From the NCBI GenBank assembly GCA_019914995.1, contig CM034126.1, positions 6,329,001 to 6,393,000 on the forward strand: DNA of 64,000 nucleotides, given 5' to 3'. This document shows, piece by piece, positions 29,994 to 40,994 of the stretch; within the stretch, counting starts at the first letter, position 1, and the number at the start of each line of letters is the position of its first letter. This stretch comes from Acanthochlamys bracteata. Its lineage: Eukaryota; Streptophyta; Magnoliopsida; Pandanales; Velloziaceae. A program made the position numbers and the translations under genes. Under the pieces are notes generated by a model. The model saw only the letters and a list, made by a program, of their open reading frames with translations, was not told where the DNA came from and did not search any database.

Positions 29994-30915
29994 TGACTTC
30001 CTGTGTTTGTCTTACATGCAATCATTAAGAAGAGAATTGACTTCCTGTGTTTGTCTTACGGCCATTACAAGAAACATTTGTTGCATTGGTGCCACTTCCT
30101 CCAAAGGAGTTTATGCAAGAAGAGGATACTAGAGACTGTCGGGGCAATGGAAAAGTTGGAAGTCTGATTTTCGGAAGGCATCGTTTGTCCTTAAGTGAGC
30201 ATGCTAACAATGACCATCAAACTCCAACACAATAATCCAGACTAATTATAATTACATTTCAAGTGTTATTTAAAACAACCGAAATTTAACTAAAAATGAT
30301 GGTGGATTGAAACCATCCCACATCCAGAAGAAAATAACATAATTGTTACACCTCTATTCATGGTTAAATCCCCAACTGTTACTTGAGTTGATTTCTTTCA
30401 GAACTGAACACCAACACAAACTGTTTTAAAGAAAATCCTCGTTCAACTAGATAGGGATGGCTACATGGATCTTCCCATATTTGATTCCAAGCCTTGTGAT
30501 AAATAAATAAGCATGTCTAACCATCAATTAATCAATCAATCCAGAAAAGGGGCAAAATAAGTTTTTAAACAATGTAGACCAAGCATAGGTCTCCATTCAA
30601 ACTGAAACCAGAAGGGAGGAATAGACATCAAGGTCACAGATTGTTTTAGCTTATAGAATTGTTGGGTGCTGACTCGGGAAAGACATCAACACCAGACCGT
30701 CCATAAGCATGCTAGTGTAAGAGCAATAAGGTCAATCCTTGCACATTCAAGGTTCTAAGCCTAAGATAAATAAAAATATCTGACCATGAAACAATCACAA
30801 AAGAGGGAAAAAAGTTATTGTGTATCAGAATGTTATAGCTTATAGAATTGTTGGGCGACTCAAAACAAAAAGCATCAGCACCAGACCGTCCACAAGCATG
30901 CTAATGTCGCTATTG
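29994..30915. repeat. Spacer with short direct duplications
   Basis: A 22-bp string beginning TGACTTCCTGTGTTTGTCTT occurs at 29994-30015 and 30038-30059. Farther on, GCTTATAGAATTGTTGGG with CACCAGACCGTCC and AAGCATGCTA occurs near 30650-30715 and again near 30833-30902. The phrase AGATAAATAAA(T/A)A with a following CATC/CATG block also recurs, pointing to a diverged duplication. No gene is supported. Confidence 0.6.
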
Positions 30916-31354
30916 TCTATCAGATATTACAGCAATGTGCTACAAAGTAACTTCAAATGAACAAGCAACAACATGATGCAAGACAATTATCTCTCAGCAT
31001 ATAAAAGATATGCTTCAAGAACTACGAAAGCTTTCTACTCTATAAATGAAAGATTGAACTAATAGGCTTGCTTTAGACTCTATATGGACATTCACCAACA
31101 ATGCATGGAATGAATGATAACAGCGATAATACAACAAAAAGAAGAAAGAAAAACAAGAAAAAACGAAAACTTTTCGAGGAAGAAAGACGCAGCGAGGGAG
31201 ATCTAGGTTTTAGAGAAGAAAGGTAGAACAAAATAAGTATGGATCAGGATTCAATCGGTCGAACTTACTGGCTTGGACGTCTTCAAGGAAACCCATCATT
31301 TGCGGCCGGCTTGCTTTCTCAGATGAAAGGAAATTCGGTCCTTCGGTGCTATAT

Positions 31355-31928
31355 GTTACGTAGGTCAAATTTCGACCCGATCCAAAAATCCGACCCGAAA
31401 TTGATTCGAAAATATCGAATTTGGATCAATCCTTAGTCGGATTTGGATCAATTTCCGGTCGATCAAAAAATGATCTAAAAGTTTTGAACGGATTCGAGTT
31501 GGATTCGGATTTGAACCGAAATAATTCGTTTAACCCATATAACTATTTACATAGTATATATTACTTAATAATTAAAAAATAAATATCAAAAAATTTGAAT
31601 TTAATTTGTATATATATATTTTTAATTTATCTTAATTTTAACTAATTTTTATTTAATTTATAAATTTTGTCAAAATTAATATTTTTCTTTTTAAATATAT
31701 CATAATTAATAATTTTTATAATATATTATTAAAAATTAATATTTATAATTTTTATTTAATAATTTAATTATTAAATAGGTCGATTCGAGTTTGATTCGGT
31801 TATAAATAGGTTGAGTTAGGGTTGATAATTTTGATTTATATAAATAAATAGGTCAAGTTATAGTTAAATAATTTTGATTCAGTTATTATGGATTGATCCG
31901 GAATCGATTCATGAACCTATATCGCCAT
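31355..31928. mobile_element. Second copy of the Mutator-like MITE family
   Basis: The interior shares ordered phrases with 25084-25661, for example CCGAAATTGA, GTTTAA(T/C)CC, TATAGTATATATTA(T/C)TTAATAA and TTTAATTTATATATAT-like strings. TGCTATAT occurs on both sides (31347-31354 and 31929-31936), a probable remnant of the target-site duplication (8 of 9 bases). The terminal inverted repeat is eroded, so it is older than the intron copy. Confidence 0.6.
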
Positions 31929-32093
31929 TGCTATATAAATGACTAAAGAGAGCCCTTCCTGCAAAAAGAGGTGAACAAGGGGCCGGGACTACTTCTTCAA
32001 GATGCCCAATATACCTACGCGTGTTTTAAAACATGGCATGTATTGAAGTAAGAAATCAGGAAATTGGTGACTCAAGATCTCGTAGGGCGTGCT

Positions 32094-32596
32094 TAACTAA
32101 CGATCCAAATTCTATCTTTTTCAAATTTATTTTTAATATAAAATATATAAAAATTTTAAAATATATTTTTTACTAATTTTTTTTTCAAATTCAATTTTTA
32201 AATTTATTTTAATATAAAATTAATATAAAATTTTAGTTTTTATTAAATATTTTAAATTTAAAATAATTTTTTAAACTCACATCTAAACAATTGAGTTCAC
32301 CTCAAAGTAAACACCTTCTCATTTACTTAAATTTTGAATTCACTTTTTTCAAACTCATTTTCAAAATTTAAGCCACTCTTAAACGAAAATAAACACAAAT
32401 TTTAAACTAAATTTTTTTCTGCTCAATACTCACTTTCAAAATTCAAATTTTTAAAAATAAATTTTCACTTTCAAGCTCACATTTAATACAAATTAAATAC
32501 AAATTCTTACGTTTTTCAATCTCACTTTCAACTCTAAACCCATTTTTTACAAATTTATTTTCAAAAAATGAGTTTAATACCAAAATAAACAAGCCC
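32094..32596. repeat. MITE-like element, class 2, long form
   Basis: It starts GGGCGTGCTTAACTAA and ends AAATAAACAAGCCCT, an imperfect terminal inverted repeat. The left 200 bp carries the class 2 core; the right part is rich in CACTTTCAA and CTCATTTTCAA strings. Confidence 0.5.
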
Positions 32597-32785
32597 TATA
32601 GTTAATTGAGTTTCTATAAACTGAATTTTTAAAAAAGTAAACTTCTTGAAAAGTTTCAAAAGCGAGTTAAACTTTTATATTTCATTATATTTTAGAGCAA
32701 GTCTGAATTAAATATTTATGTTTTAATTATATTTAAAAGTAAATCTGAAAATAATTTTTTGGGAAAAAAATTAGTTATGAAAATT

Positions 32786-32960
32786 TAGGGGTGACAATAT
32801 ATGACGCTCCGAAAATACAATCCGAAACCCATCCATTTATTTAAGGTTAGATTTAGAAATTTTGACCATATAAATATATGAGTTGGATTAGGATTGAACG
32901 AATTTGACCCGATTATTAAATAGGTCGATCCGTATTAATCCGTAATTGACCCACTAATCC
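32786..32960. repeat. Partial copy of the Mutator-like MITE family
   Basis: TAGGGGTGACAATATATGAC matches the left end of the element at 25084 (TAGAGGTGGCAATATATGAT) in 17 of 20 bases. Shared GACCCG, TTATTAAATAGGTCGA and CCGTAATTGACC strings follow. The right end is not clear. Confidence 0.5.
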
Positions 32961-33469
32961 GAATTATCATTTTTTGAAAGAACAATATTTAATTTTCCTT
33001 TCCATATATTAAAGTATTGACAATAAAAAATCGATAATAGTAATTTATAAATTATTAAATTATATAGTATCTATAATTAATCTTTATTTTCATATCTTAG
33101 TAAAATTATTTAAGATGAGAATTATGATATCATCGAAAATATAACTATGTATGTATTACTGTAATGACGAATTTGGATTTCGTATAAAGAGTTTTCTCAA
33201 AATTTTATTAGATACCTATGTTTATCAAAATTTTTATCAAAATTATTAGTATATTTTTATAATTATAAAATTTTAGCTATCACCATATTTTTTCATAAAA
33301 TTAAAATTAAAATAATTTTTTTTGGATATTTTAATGATCAATGAAGATACTAAAGAATGCACATTTTGATGAACATTCGCTATATCACGTTACTAAAAAT
33401 ACCGTGGATTTTTTATTACAGGTGATCTTATAATTACGCTTGATGTAGATAAAACCAATTAAAAAAAAC

Positions 33470-34440
33470 TCAGTGATTCTATCCTAATCTATCCCGCAAG
33501 TGTACGGTTGTCGTCTACCGTATAGCAGATAACGAATTTGTTCCACAGAGATTGTTGTTAACTCTAATCCAAGTTTTTAGTAACAAAAGTTGTGTTTGTG
33601 AAAGTGAATCAAAAGTGTACAGGGGTAAGAACGAAAAGTAATGTACGGATCGAGAAAAGAGGTATGCAAACAACTAGAGTTTTAGAATCCACCACTAATG
33701 CCTCTAATTTAATCTTTAAATAAATATGATAATAGATTATGATAATTGTGAAGACTTTGTATTTAACACCTTGGTCCAGTTCTTAGATACGATTTCTAAT
33801 TATGACTTTAACTTTGGTCCAGTATAAAATCACATATCGCTAGTGATATTCTAACTCCTTGTTTAGAAATTACTAACGATGCATTAGGTTATGCGAAATC
33901 ATAAATCATGTAGTTACATTTACTTTGGTCCAGTAAATATTAACTACAGTTATTAATCCTGTGATTCGTAAGTTATGCTCCAATTGGTTCTCGCAAACAT
34001 AATTAATATAATAATTTAGATATCAAACTCAATGCTAATCATGCATGAAAATTTAACATCTAAATATCCTTTCAAACAAGAATTAACAACTCACATAAAA
34101 TCAACAATCCATACATAACATAATATTCAAGAAATAAATTAAATTTATTAGGGTTTCATCCTAACTCCAGTTTAGAGAATTTAACCACTCATATTAATAT
34201 TACACACAATAATATTGTATGAAAAATAAAACATGAGAAAAAGAGAAGAAAGCAAATCTGAAGAATTTTTCGTCTTTTAATCTGATCTTCCTTCTGTCTC
34301 ATGTTCGACTCTCTCTAGGTTTTCCGTTGGCTCTTCGTTCGCTCCTTGTTCTTCCAATGGCTCTTCGTTGCTCCTTCGATACTCCTTTGGCTCTCCATTC
34401 ACCTCTTTTATAGTAGAACTTCTTCCCACAAAATTAGGCA
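33470..34440. other. Non-coding repeat-like segment with a recurring CTTTGGTCCAGT phrase
   Basis: CCTTGGTCCAGT (33770), CTTTGGTCCAGT (33823) and CTTTGGTCCAGT (33926) recur. The opening CCCGCAAGTGTACGG...CCACAGAGATTG resembles non-coding segments common in large plant LTR elements, from memory. No coding frame is present. I cannot assign a family. Confidence 0.35.
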
Positions 34441-34807
34441 AAAAATATCTTCAAGATCTTCGGATTAGATTTGATATAGATTTGTTGCTATATTTAATGC
34501 TAAATTTTTTATTAGATTTGATTGGTCAAATGCATCAATGAGGATCACCGCTTGATATTTCCTTCCATGATTAACTCTTTTATTTTATTCCTTCAATAAT
34601 TTGCTTCTTTATTCACCTATACTTCACAAAATAAAGTTAATTCATATTATGAATAGAATTTTAATTAAAATCTAATATTTATTATAACAATAAGATATAA
34701 TAAATATGTATCATTACACATTATCAAAGCTGAAACTTTAAAATATAGTATTAATAATTAATAATTTTAATTATTAAATAGGTCGAACCGAATTTGACCA
34801 AAATGAT

Positions 34808-35250
34808 AGAGAACTCATTTGTTCTCTTTACAACTACTTTTCTATGAAATTCAGAGAGATATTGGTTCTCAAGTCAAGCTCAGAGATATCTTGCTTTACA
34901 AGTATTACACTCTCACAAAACGAAAAGAAAAAGATCAAATGAGAAGAAACAAGTTCCAGATGATGTATGCAATATGCTATATATTTTTACCAATGATGCT
35001 CTTTATCTACGTATGTTATCTCTTTCTTCTAGTTGTTATTTCTATTATATACTTGCTCCTATTTATATAATTATAGTTTTTTTTTTATTTAAATGTGCAT
35101 TATTTCTTGACCGCAACTACTTATTAATATAAAACCCTTCGTATCTGACCGCTATAAAGATTTCTTCTAAATCTGAACTTCTTTTCTTATTTCTTACAGT
35201 TGCTTCTATTTGATTCTCTTATTATTCTAGAAATTTATGATGTATTAATA
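34808..35250 (+). repeat. Dispersed repeat, copy A
   Basis: It shares ordered phrases with 45320-45607 and 47731-47870: CTCTTTACAACTA(C/T)TTTTCTAT, AAGCTCA(G/C)AGAT, ACTCTCACA, GAAGA(G)AA(C/G)AA, GCTATATATT and ATCTGACCGCTATAAAGATT. The second copy is split by about 2.1 kb. The family is unknown; it is non-coding. Confidence 0.65.
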
Positions 35251-35297
35251 GCTTTTATAGTACTAGTCTTATTTGAATTGGTTCTATATTGGTTAGT

Positions 35298-36021
35298 GTT
35301 GGGTCTCTAAGTTAGGATATGCTCAGATTAGTAGTGCGTAGGGCGTGGTAGGTCCGAATGAAAGACGCACTAACTTGTTGGGTTATGATCGGATTAGTGA
35401 TGTAGGAATATAGGACAGTGCAAAAATAAAAAACAGGCTAGTTAAATTAGATGTGGGCCAGCAACTCTCATTGGATTAGACTATATAGATCCTGGTTTGG
35501 TGGATTTAACAGCTCACGCTCCTAATAGTCTTACATTGGATGGGTGTTAGGATGTGTATGTGTTTATAAGTGCCAGATGCTAACTCCTAAGAAGTTAGCC
35601 AATTTTTTTAGAATGAGAATCTGATCTTACAATTGGTATTAAAGTCCGGTGGGATTCATCCACTCAACTGTTGCTAGGGAGAGATTATTGGATTTCCAAA
35701 TTAGGTTAAATCCAAATTAGTAGTGTGTAAAAATTAGTGGGTCCGAGTGAAAAAATAGACTAATTTGGTGTGTTGTGGCCAGATTTGTAGCGTAGGAGCC
35801 CGCAATGGTATCCAAGTGAAAAATGAGCTAACTAAGTTTGAGATGGGCCAGCAATTCGCTTTGTGTTGGCTAAGCAAACACTGGCTTGATGGGCTTAACA
35901 ACTCACGTCCCTTAATAGTACCATATTGATTGGGTGCTGTAATATGTATGTGCTTATAAGTGGCAGATGCTAATCCATAAAAGATTAGCTAATTCTTTTA
36001 GTGTGGGAACCTGATCCTACA
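35298..36021 (+). mobile_element. TRIM retrotransposon with only 54 bp between its LTRs
   Basis: The left LTR is 35298-35631 (TGTTGGGTCTC...GATCTTACA) and the right LTR 35686-36021 (TATTGGATTTC...GATCCTACA). They share ordered phrases such as ATTAGTAGTG, GATGGGCCAGCAA-like, GATGCTAA, AAGTTAGC/AGATTAGC and GAACCTGATCCTACA-like ends. The 54-bp middle has ATTGGTATTAAAGTCCGG, resembling an initiator-Met tRNA primer-binding site, and a purine-rich AGGGAGAGA before the right LTR. GTTAG flanks the element exactly (35293-35297 and 36022-36026). No protein is encoded, so it would depend on another element for movement. Confidence 0.85.
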
Positions 36022-36039
36022 GTTAGGATCATATAGAAG

Positions 36040-38270
36040 CTTGAGTTCCAACTCAAAAACAATCAGCAAATTGTAATTTGCCCATACGATCTAGCAACTT
36101 TGATTATTTCTTTTGCGTTTGCTATTCCATCATTTTTTCTTAAACTGGATCGAAACTTTCTTTGAGACGTTCATTTCAAATTGCTAAGTAAACCTCCAAA
36201 AGAGAGTTTAAGTTATGAAAATCGAACTCAAAAATGATTTGTCAATGATCTAGTTTTGTTGAACCCTTTTGTCCCAATCTTTCTTGATTTTTCTTGTCCT
36301 TGGTATTGCATGACTTTTGCTCAAATTTAGATTAAAACATGTTCGGTATGTCATCTTGAAAATGTAAGAAGGACATAAGCGATCTTCAAGAACTTGTGTG
36401 AGCTGACAAAAATCGAATTCGAAAGTTAATGTGTAGATCAGCTCGCTTTAGTTGAAATGTTCTTTCTAGGGATCAAGGAATGTACCTAGCTATTTCACAA
36501 ATGTTATGGGTAACTAACTTTAATTTTGAGCTAAATAGCAAAAAAAAACAGCTGACTGTTATCATATTGTTTACATGTACTAATTTCTTTTTTTTTTTTA
36601 TATATCCTGATCACTCATGTAACAACTCATTAGTACTTTAATACATAAACCATAATTCTTAACCTTTTCTTATCATAAAATTAACTTGAAGTTCAAACAT
36701 TCAAATCATGTAGAATTACAAAAATCTCCCATTTCTTAGTGATGACAAAAAATATTAAAAAATTATTGAATTGGGGCATATTACTTGAAATACCTGTAAA
36801 GTTTTAATGTTTCTCTCTTTTTTTGTCATCACAAAAAAAAAAAAATGTTACAGAAGAAACATAAGAATCAAGCAATTGTTATATCAATTTTGATGTACAT
36901 TGCAAAACATAGTATGTATCAATAATGAAATATGAAAATGAATGAATAATGCAACATATTATGAGATGCATGATTATGTTACCAAAATCACTTGTACTTA
37001 CTATTTGGGATTATTGCCTAAGGAGATATAGTTTGAATATTGAATGTTCAAGACATATTTTCAATTAACACCATTACTAACTCTTTTCAAATGCATTGAA
37101 TAATCCATTAAATCAACTCAATCCTTCATATTAAAAAAAAAGTGCAATAGACCACAAGGAAATCATGAATTCAAAGTACATAAACTTGGTTAACAATTTT
37201 CTCTTTACTATTTATACAATACTTGACCTTTTACAAAGTTATTACAATGATTGAATGGATGAAATCAATTATTAAGAAATCGCCAATAAAAGACCAAAAA
37301 GCATTGTATTTCACAAGAACAACATATACTTAAATATTGGCCCAATTTTACGGCAACTTTTTTTTTTTTTCAATTTAGTCATTTTTTTCAGCTTCTTTTA
37401 ATTTTTCTTTATTTAGCTCAATTTTGCAACTCTTTTTTCTCACTTTATTTTAGCCTTTTTCAGCATCTTTTGATTTCATTTACTTTGATGATCTTTCTTC
37501 ACCCTTTCACTTTCCAACAATTTAGATAACTTTGTACAAGAGCTATTTTAAGGAAATGAAGAAAATCAATCAACACACGAAATACACTAAGTTTAATTTC
37601 TAAAAGTTGCATCATAATGTCATAGGAATGTATACAAGTTATAAAACAAGAATCCAAAATTCTCTCAAAAACAGTATTTAATTACATTTTTAGAATGTCA
37701 AAGAGATCTGATAATCTCAATATATGCAACAAAATTGAAATGAAGAAAATATGCAAGTTAGCAAAAGAACTAGTCATGAAACTTTAACTTACTTCAAACT
37801 CTATATTGACATGACCATTTTAATATATAATTTTAGAATATATAAACAAAGATGAATTATTTATGCAAGTAGATGCTTGATTCTAGCATGAATACATAAG
37901 TCAAATTTCATGAACATACATCAAGGTCAGTTCAGTAAAATGTTCAAAAAAATTAGCTCCGAATTGTGATCTAGTTATTTCACATTCATTTACATTACGT
38001 ATTATATTTTCTTAAGAATGACTTTTCAATATCTGAATTGTTGAGGATGATCAGAATTAATTTCTTATAGATCTTGATCTATTTTCAATGCCGGTTCATC
38101 TTCTGTCAGAATTGTAGTCGGTTGTTTGCTTACTATTTTCTTCTCTAGATCAGTAGACTGTTTCGTTCTTGTTTCTGATTCTACTTCAAACCTATTCCAT
38201 TTCCCCATCACTTTTTACATTATCGAAATCAACCTTTCTCGACATATAATTAGCTGCAATATAAGTAATT
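36040..38270 (-). mobile_element. Probable decayed copia-type element, minus strand
   Basis: On the minus strand, TCACTAAGAAATGGGAGATT (about 36728-36747) looks like a polypurine tract. It is followed by TTATGATAAGAAAAGGTTAAGAATTATGG, close to the start of the solo-LTR-like segment at 45608 (GATGATAATAAAAGATTAAG). Farther upstream on that strand, around 38040-38230, a partly open Glu/Lys-rich stretch ends INSDHPQQF, similar to the spacer before copia RT. The limits and class are tentative. Confidence 0.35.
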
Positions 38271-39022
38271 TGTATTACTAAATGAAATTGTGTTACCACT
38301 TGGATCCTAACACTACTTACCGTGAATCTAGAGCAACCATCGGCTAACTAATTGCTCTTATACATGCTGATGGCTGTCAAAGTGTTCTACAAAAGAAATT
38401 ATTTTCTAGTTATCCAAATTTCGTTGTGTTCTTTGATTACAAGTATAATAGTTCATTTAGCAATCCCAATCAGCTTAACATCTTTTCATTATTTTTGTAC
38501 CAGAAAAGTGTGTCTTTTTTAACAAAATGATAACAAGTAACGAATGGAGTAGAAAACAGAATTGTGTCGACAACTTTAGGATGATCAACTTTTTTTGTGT
38601 GAAATAGATCCTAATTCTTTTTCTCCAGAAACAAATTTATGAAATCCTAACATTACATCTAACTTTTTCTATATGTTCTACAAATTTTTAAAGAAATGTA
38701 TGCATGTCGTTAATTTTATAAAAAAAAGGTATTATATCTAAATTGCAAGTACACATTGTCAGTTAGAAGTTTTCATTTTCATCAAGTAGTTTGTCATTCA
38801 TAGCACTTACATAACTATTTTCAAAGATCAAGTTTTCTTTTTAGCACGCAATCATTTATTCCTATCTTTTAGTTCATCAGTTTTATCAGATTTACTATAT
38901 TAGCGTGCAGTGTGGTCTAACAACTCATACTATTCAAAATTTTACTTTTATGTTTCACCAGCACATCAAGTTCATTTTTACTTTCATGCATGCATTATTC
39001 TAAGTGATTTACGCATACATAT
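38271..39022. other. AT-rich spacer, nothing recognised
   Basis: No coding, RNA or repeat signature that I can support. Confidence 0.3.
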
Positions 39023-39153
39023 AAGGCGTGTTTTAAACGCCCGTACCTTCACTTTCTCCCGTCAGATTTGGAGTTCTAAACAGTTCATATATTTTATTTC
39101 TACAAAGAACTCAGAATTCCACTTTTACAACTCTAATTCTAATTTTCTTATTT
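39023..39153. repeat. Left part of a class 3 MITE, interrupted by the gypsy element
   Basis: It starts AAGGCGTGTTTTAAACGCCC and runs to TTATTTGCACA, which continues across the retrotransposon at 44637 (CCTCCCAATACAATTCTATT). Removing the gypsy element restores the order seen in the intact copy near 17770-18080. Confidence 0.6.
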
Positions 39154-39158
39154 GCACA

Positions 39159-39592
39159 TGATATGCATGGTACCGATACACATATACGAGCACAGGAAGG
39201 AAGAAATAGGAGAGTAAGGAAGCCTGCTTTGATATGCAAATCATGCCTCGGATGTAGTCCTTAAGGGCAGACTAGAGCAAATGCGCTTTCAGTCGTTTCC
39301 TGCAGAAGAGATTCCAGGGTAGTAGCAGTTAGTAGAGTTTTATTAGGAGTGGTATTAGTGGTCCAGTGAGTTTGATATCAAGAGTTTTAGTTTAGTAAAA
39401 GTTTAGGAGAGTTGTATTAGCATTACAACTCTCTGTTACCTTCTAGGAGTTGCAGTAGCTTTGCATCTCCTTGCTTGCTTTAGAATATGCAAGCTATAAA
39501 TAAATTCTTGTATTAGAGAGTAGACATGGATGAATTAATTTATTTCTCTTAATTTTCTTAGTTTAGCTGTAGTCAATACTCATGGTGCATCA
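39159..39592 (+). repeat. 5' LTR of the gypsy element
   Basis: 434 bp, starts TGATATGCATGG and ends GGTGCATCA. A TATAAATAAA box lies at 39495-39504, the probable promoter of the element's RNA. The left part of this LTR is the same sequence that encodes the pol C-terminus in the 3' copy. Confidence 0.97.
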
Positions 39593-39595
39593 ACT

Positions 39596-39610
39596 TGGTA
39601 CCAGAGCCAC
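39596..39610 (+). other. Primer-binding site of the gypsy element
   Basis: TGGTACCAGAGCCAC follows the 5' LTR by three bases. It matches the initiator-Met tRNA type site (TGGTATCAGAGC) except for one base. Confidence 0.8.
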
Positions 39611-39617
39611 CGATTCT

Positions 39618-40994
39618 ATGGAGAATCGCAGCGCAGCAGCACCCAGATCGCCGGATTCAAGGGTGTCTTCACCGACCGTCAATGCAGGGAATTTCCTACA
39701 AATTCCACCCTCCCCTCTCAATGCGAACATCTCGCCATGTTTAGAGGAGCCTTCCTTACATGAAAAATTAGATGTAATCACATCGATTCTAAACCGATTG
39801 TCCGGTGATCTTTATGACACTCAACGGATTGTCAAGGATCACCAGCAACTCCAAGTACCAGAGTTTCCATCATCTACACGACCACTCCACCAACCTACCA
39901 ATATCCAACCTTACCAAGCAGGCTCATCTTCTACAATACCTACAACTACCGTACCATATCCCTCTGAACTATCCAAACAACCCACACCAAGTGATCAACA
40001 GTGGGCACCCAACATACCAAGCAATACTTATTTCAACAAAGCCACCACCTTCCCGTGTTTAGCCCCATCAGTAGTAAGCACCCCCTCCCATACCAATACC
40101 TTACCAATAGCCCACACCAACAATCCTACACCACCTCCAGTGTTCATTGGCCAACATCCCTTGCAACTCAATTCGTATCCTGCCAACTACGTAGACAATC
40201 CACACAACTCTCGTATACGCTATAAGTTTCCTCCCTTTGATGGAACCGAGCCTCACGAGTGGATTTACTCAGCTGAAAAATATTTTAAATTTTACCGCAT
40301 ACCTCATTGGGAGCAAGCTTCCATAGCGGCGTTACACTTTCATGGAGAGGCCAATAGATGGTACCAAAGTTACGAGCGAGATAGACCGCAACACTCTTGG
40401 GAGAACGTAAAGGAAGCGCTTTTACTACGTTTCGGTCTAACTGCATATGGGAACCCTAGCTTTTCATTGCACAAACTCACACAAACCGGCTCCCTAAGTG
40501 AGTATCAAGCGGCATTCGAAGACCTACGCATTCGCCTACCTCATGCCACCGAAGAGGACTTGATTGGACGCTTTTGTGGAGGACTGAAGGACAGAATTGC
40601 CATAGATATTATGGCAATGCAACCACGCGATCTTCAAACTGCATACCGTTTGGCCCATACTTACGAGCACAAGCATGCTTGCGAGCAAAAAACAAGTAAA
40701 AATTTTTCCAACAAGAATTTTCAGTCACCAGCAGGACCACATAAGCAACAATCTCTCTCTGTGCCGGCAGTTTTCAGTCAACAAAATCGCACCAAACAAT
40801 CCAGCCTATCCTTGGCTGAAGTGAACAACCGTCGTGCCCAAGGGCTTTGCTTCTATTGCGACGACAAATACGAACGAGGACACCGCTGCACCAACCGCTT
40901 ATACTGTCTGGCAGTTTATGAAGAGGATGAAACTGGAGAGGAGCACATTGATTCTCCAGCAAATTTACCTTCCGATGATCCACTCTTTCATTAA
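39618..40994 (+). CDS. gag: Gag polyprotein of the gypsy element
   Basis: This open frame gives 458 residues from the first ATG after the primer-binding site; the frame also extends back to an ATG at 39582 inside the LTR. The N-terminal half is Pro/Ser/Thr-rich. The central part is a retrotransposon gag domain (PFDGTEPHEWIYSAEKYF ... ALHFHGEANRWYQSYE ... SWENVKEALLLRFG). Near the C-terminus is a zinc-knuckle-like CFYCDDKYERGHRC, with spacing C-x2-C-x7-H-x-C rather than the retroviral CCHC. The frame ends at TAA (40992-40994), and protease is read in a different frame. Confidence 0.88.
   Translation: MENRSAAAPRSPDSRVSSPTVNAGNFLQIPPSPLNANISPCLEEPSLHEKLDVITSILNRLSGDLYDTQRIVKDHQQLQVPEFPSSTRPLHQPTNIQPYQAGSSSTIPTTTVPYPSELSKQPTPSDQQWAPNIPSNTYFNKATTFPCLAPSVVSTPSHTNTLPIAHTNNPTPPPVFIGQHPLQLNSYPANYVDNPHNSRIRYKFPPFDGTEPHEWIYSAEKYFKFYRIPHWEQASIAALHFHGEANRWYQSYERDRPQHSWENVKEALLLRFGLTAYGNPSFSLHKLTQTGSLSEYQAAFEDLRIRLPHATEEDLIGRFCGGLKDRIAIDIMAMQPRDLQTAYRLAHTYEHKHACEQKTSKNFSNKNFQSPAGPHKQQSLSVPAVFSQQNRTKQSSLSLAEVNNRRAQGLCFYCDDKYERGHRCTNRLYCLAVYEEDETGEEHIDSPANLPSDDPLFH

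Noticed and set aside
31239-31436. 65-codon frame and a minus-strand MMGFLEDVQA start with a GTAAGT donor
   Set aside because: Half of the frame lies in a Mutator-like MITE; the minus-strand start has no recognisable continuation, so no gene is called.
35298-36021. Simple tandem duplication of about 390 bp
   Set aside because: The exact GTTAG flanking duplication and the primer-binding-like site in the spacer fit an LTR element better.
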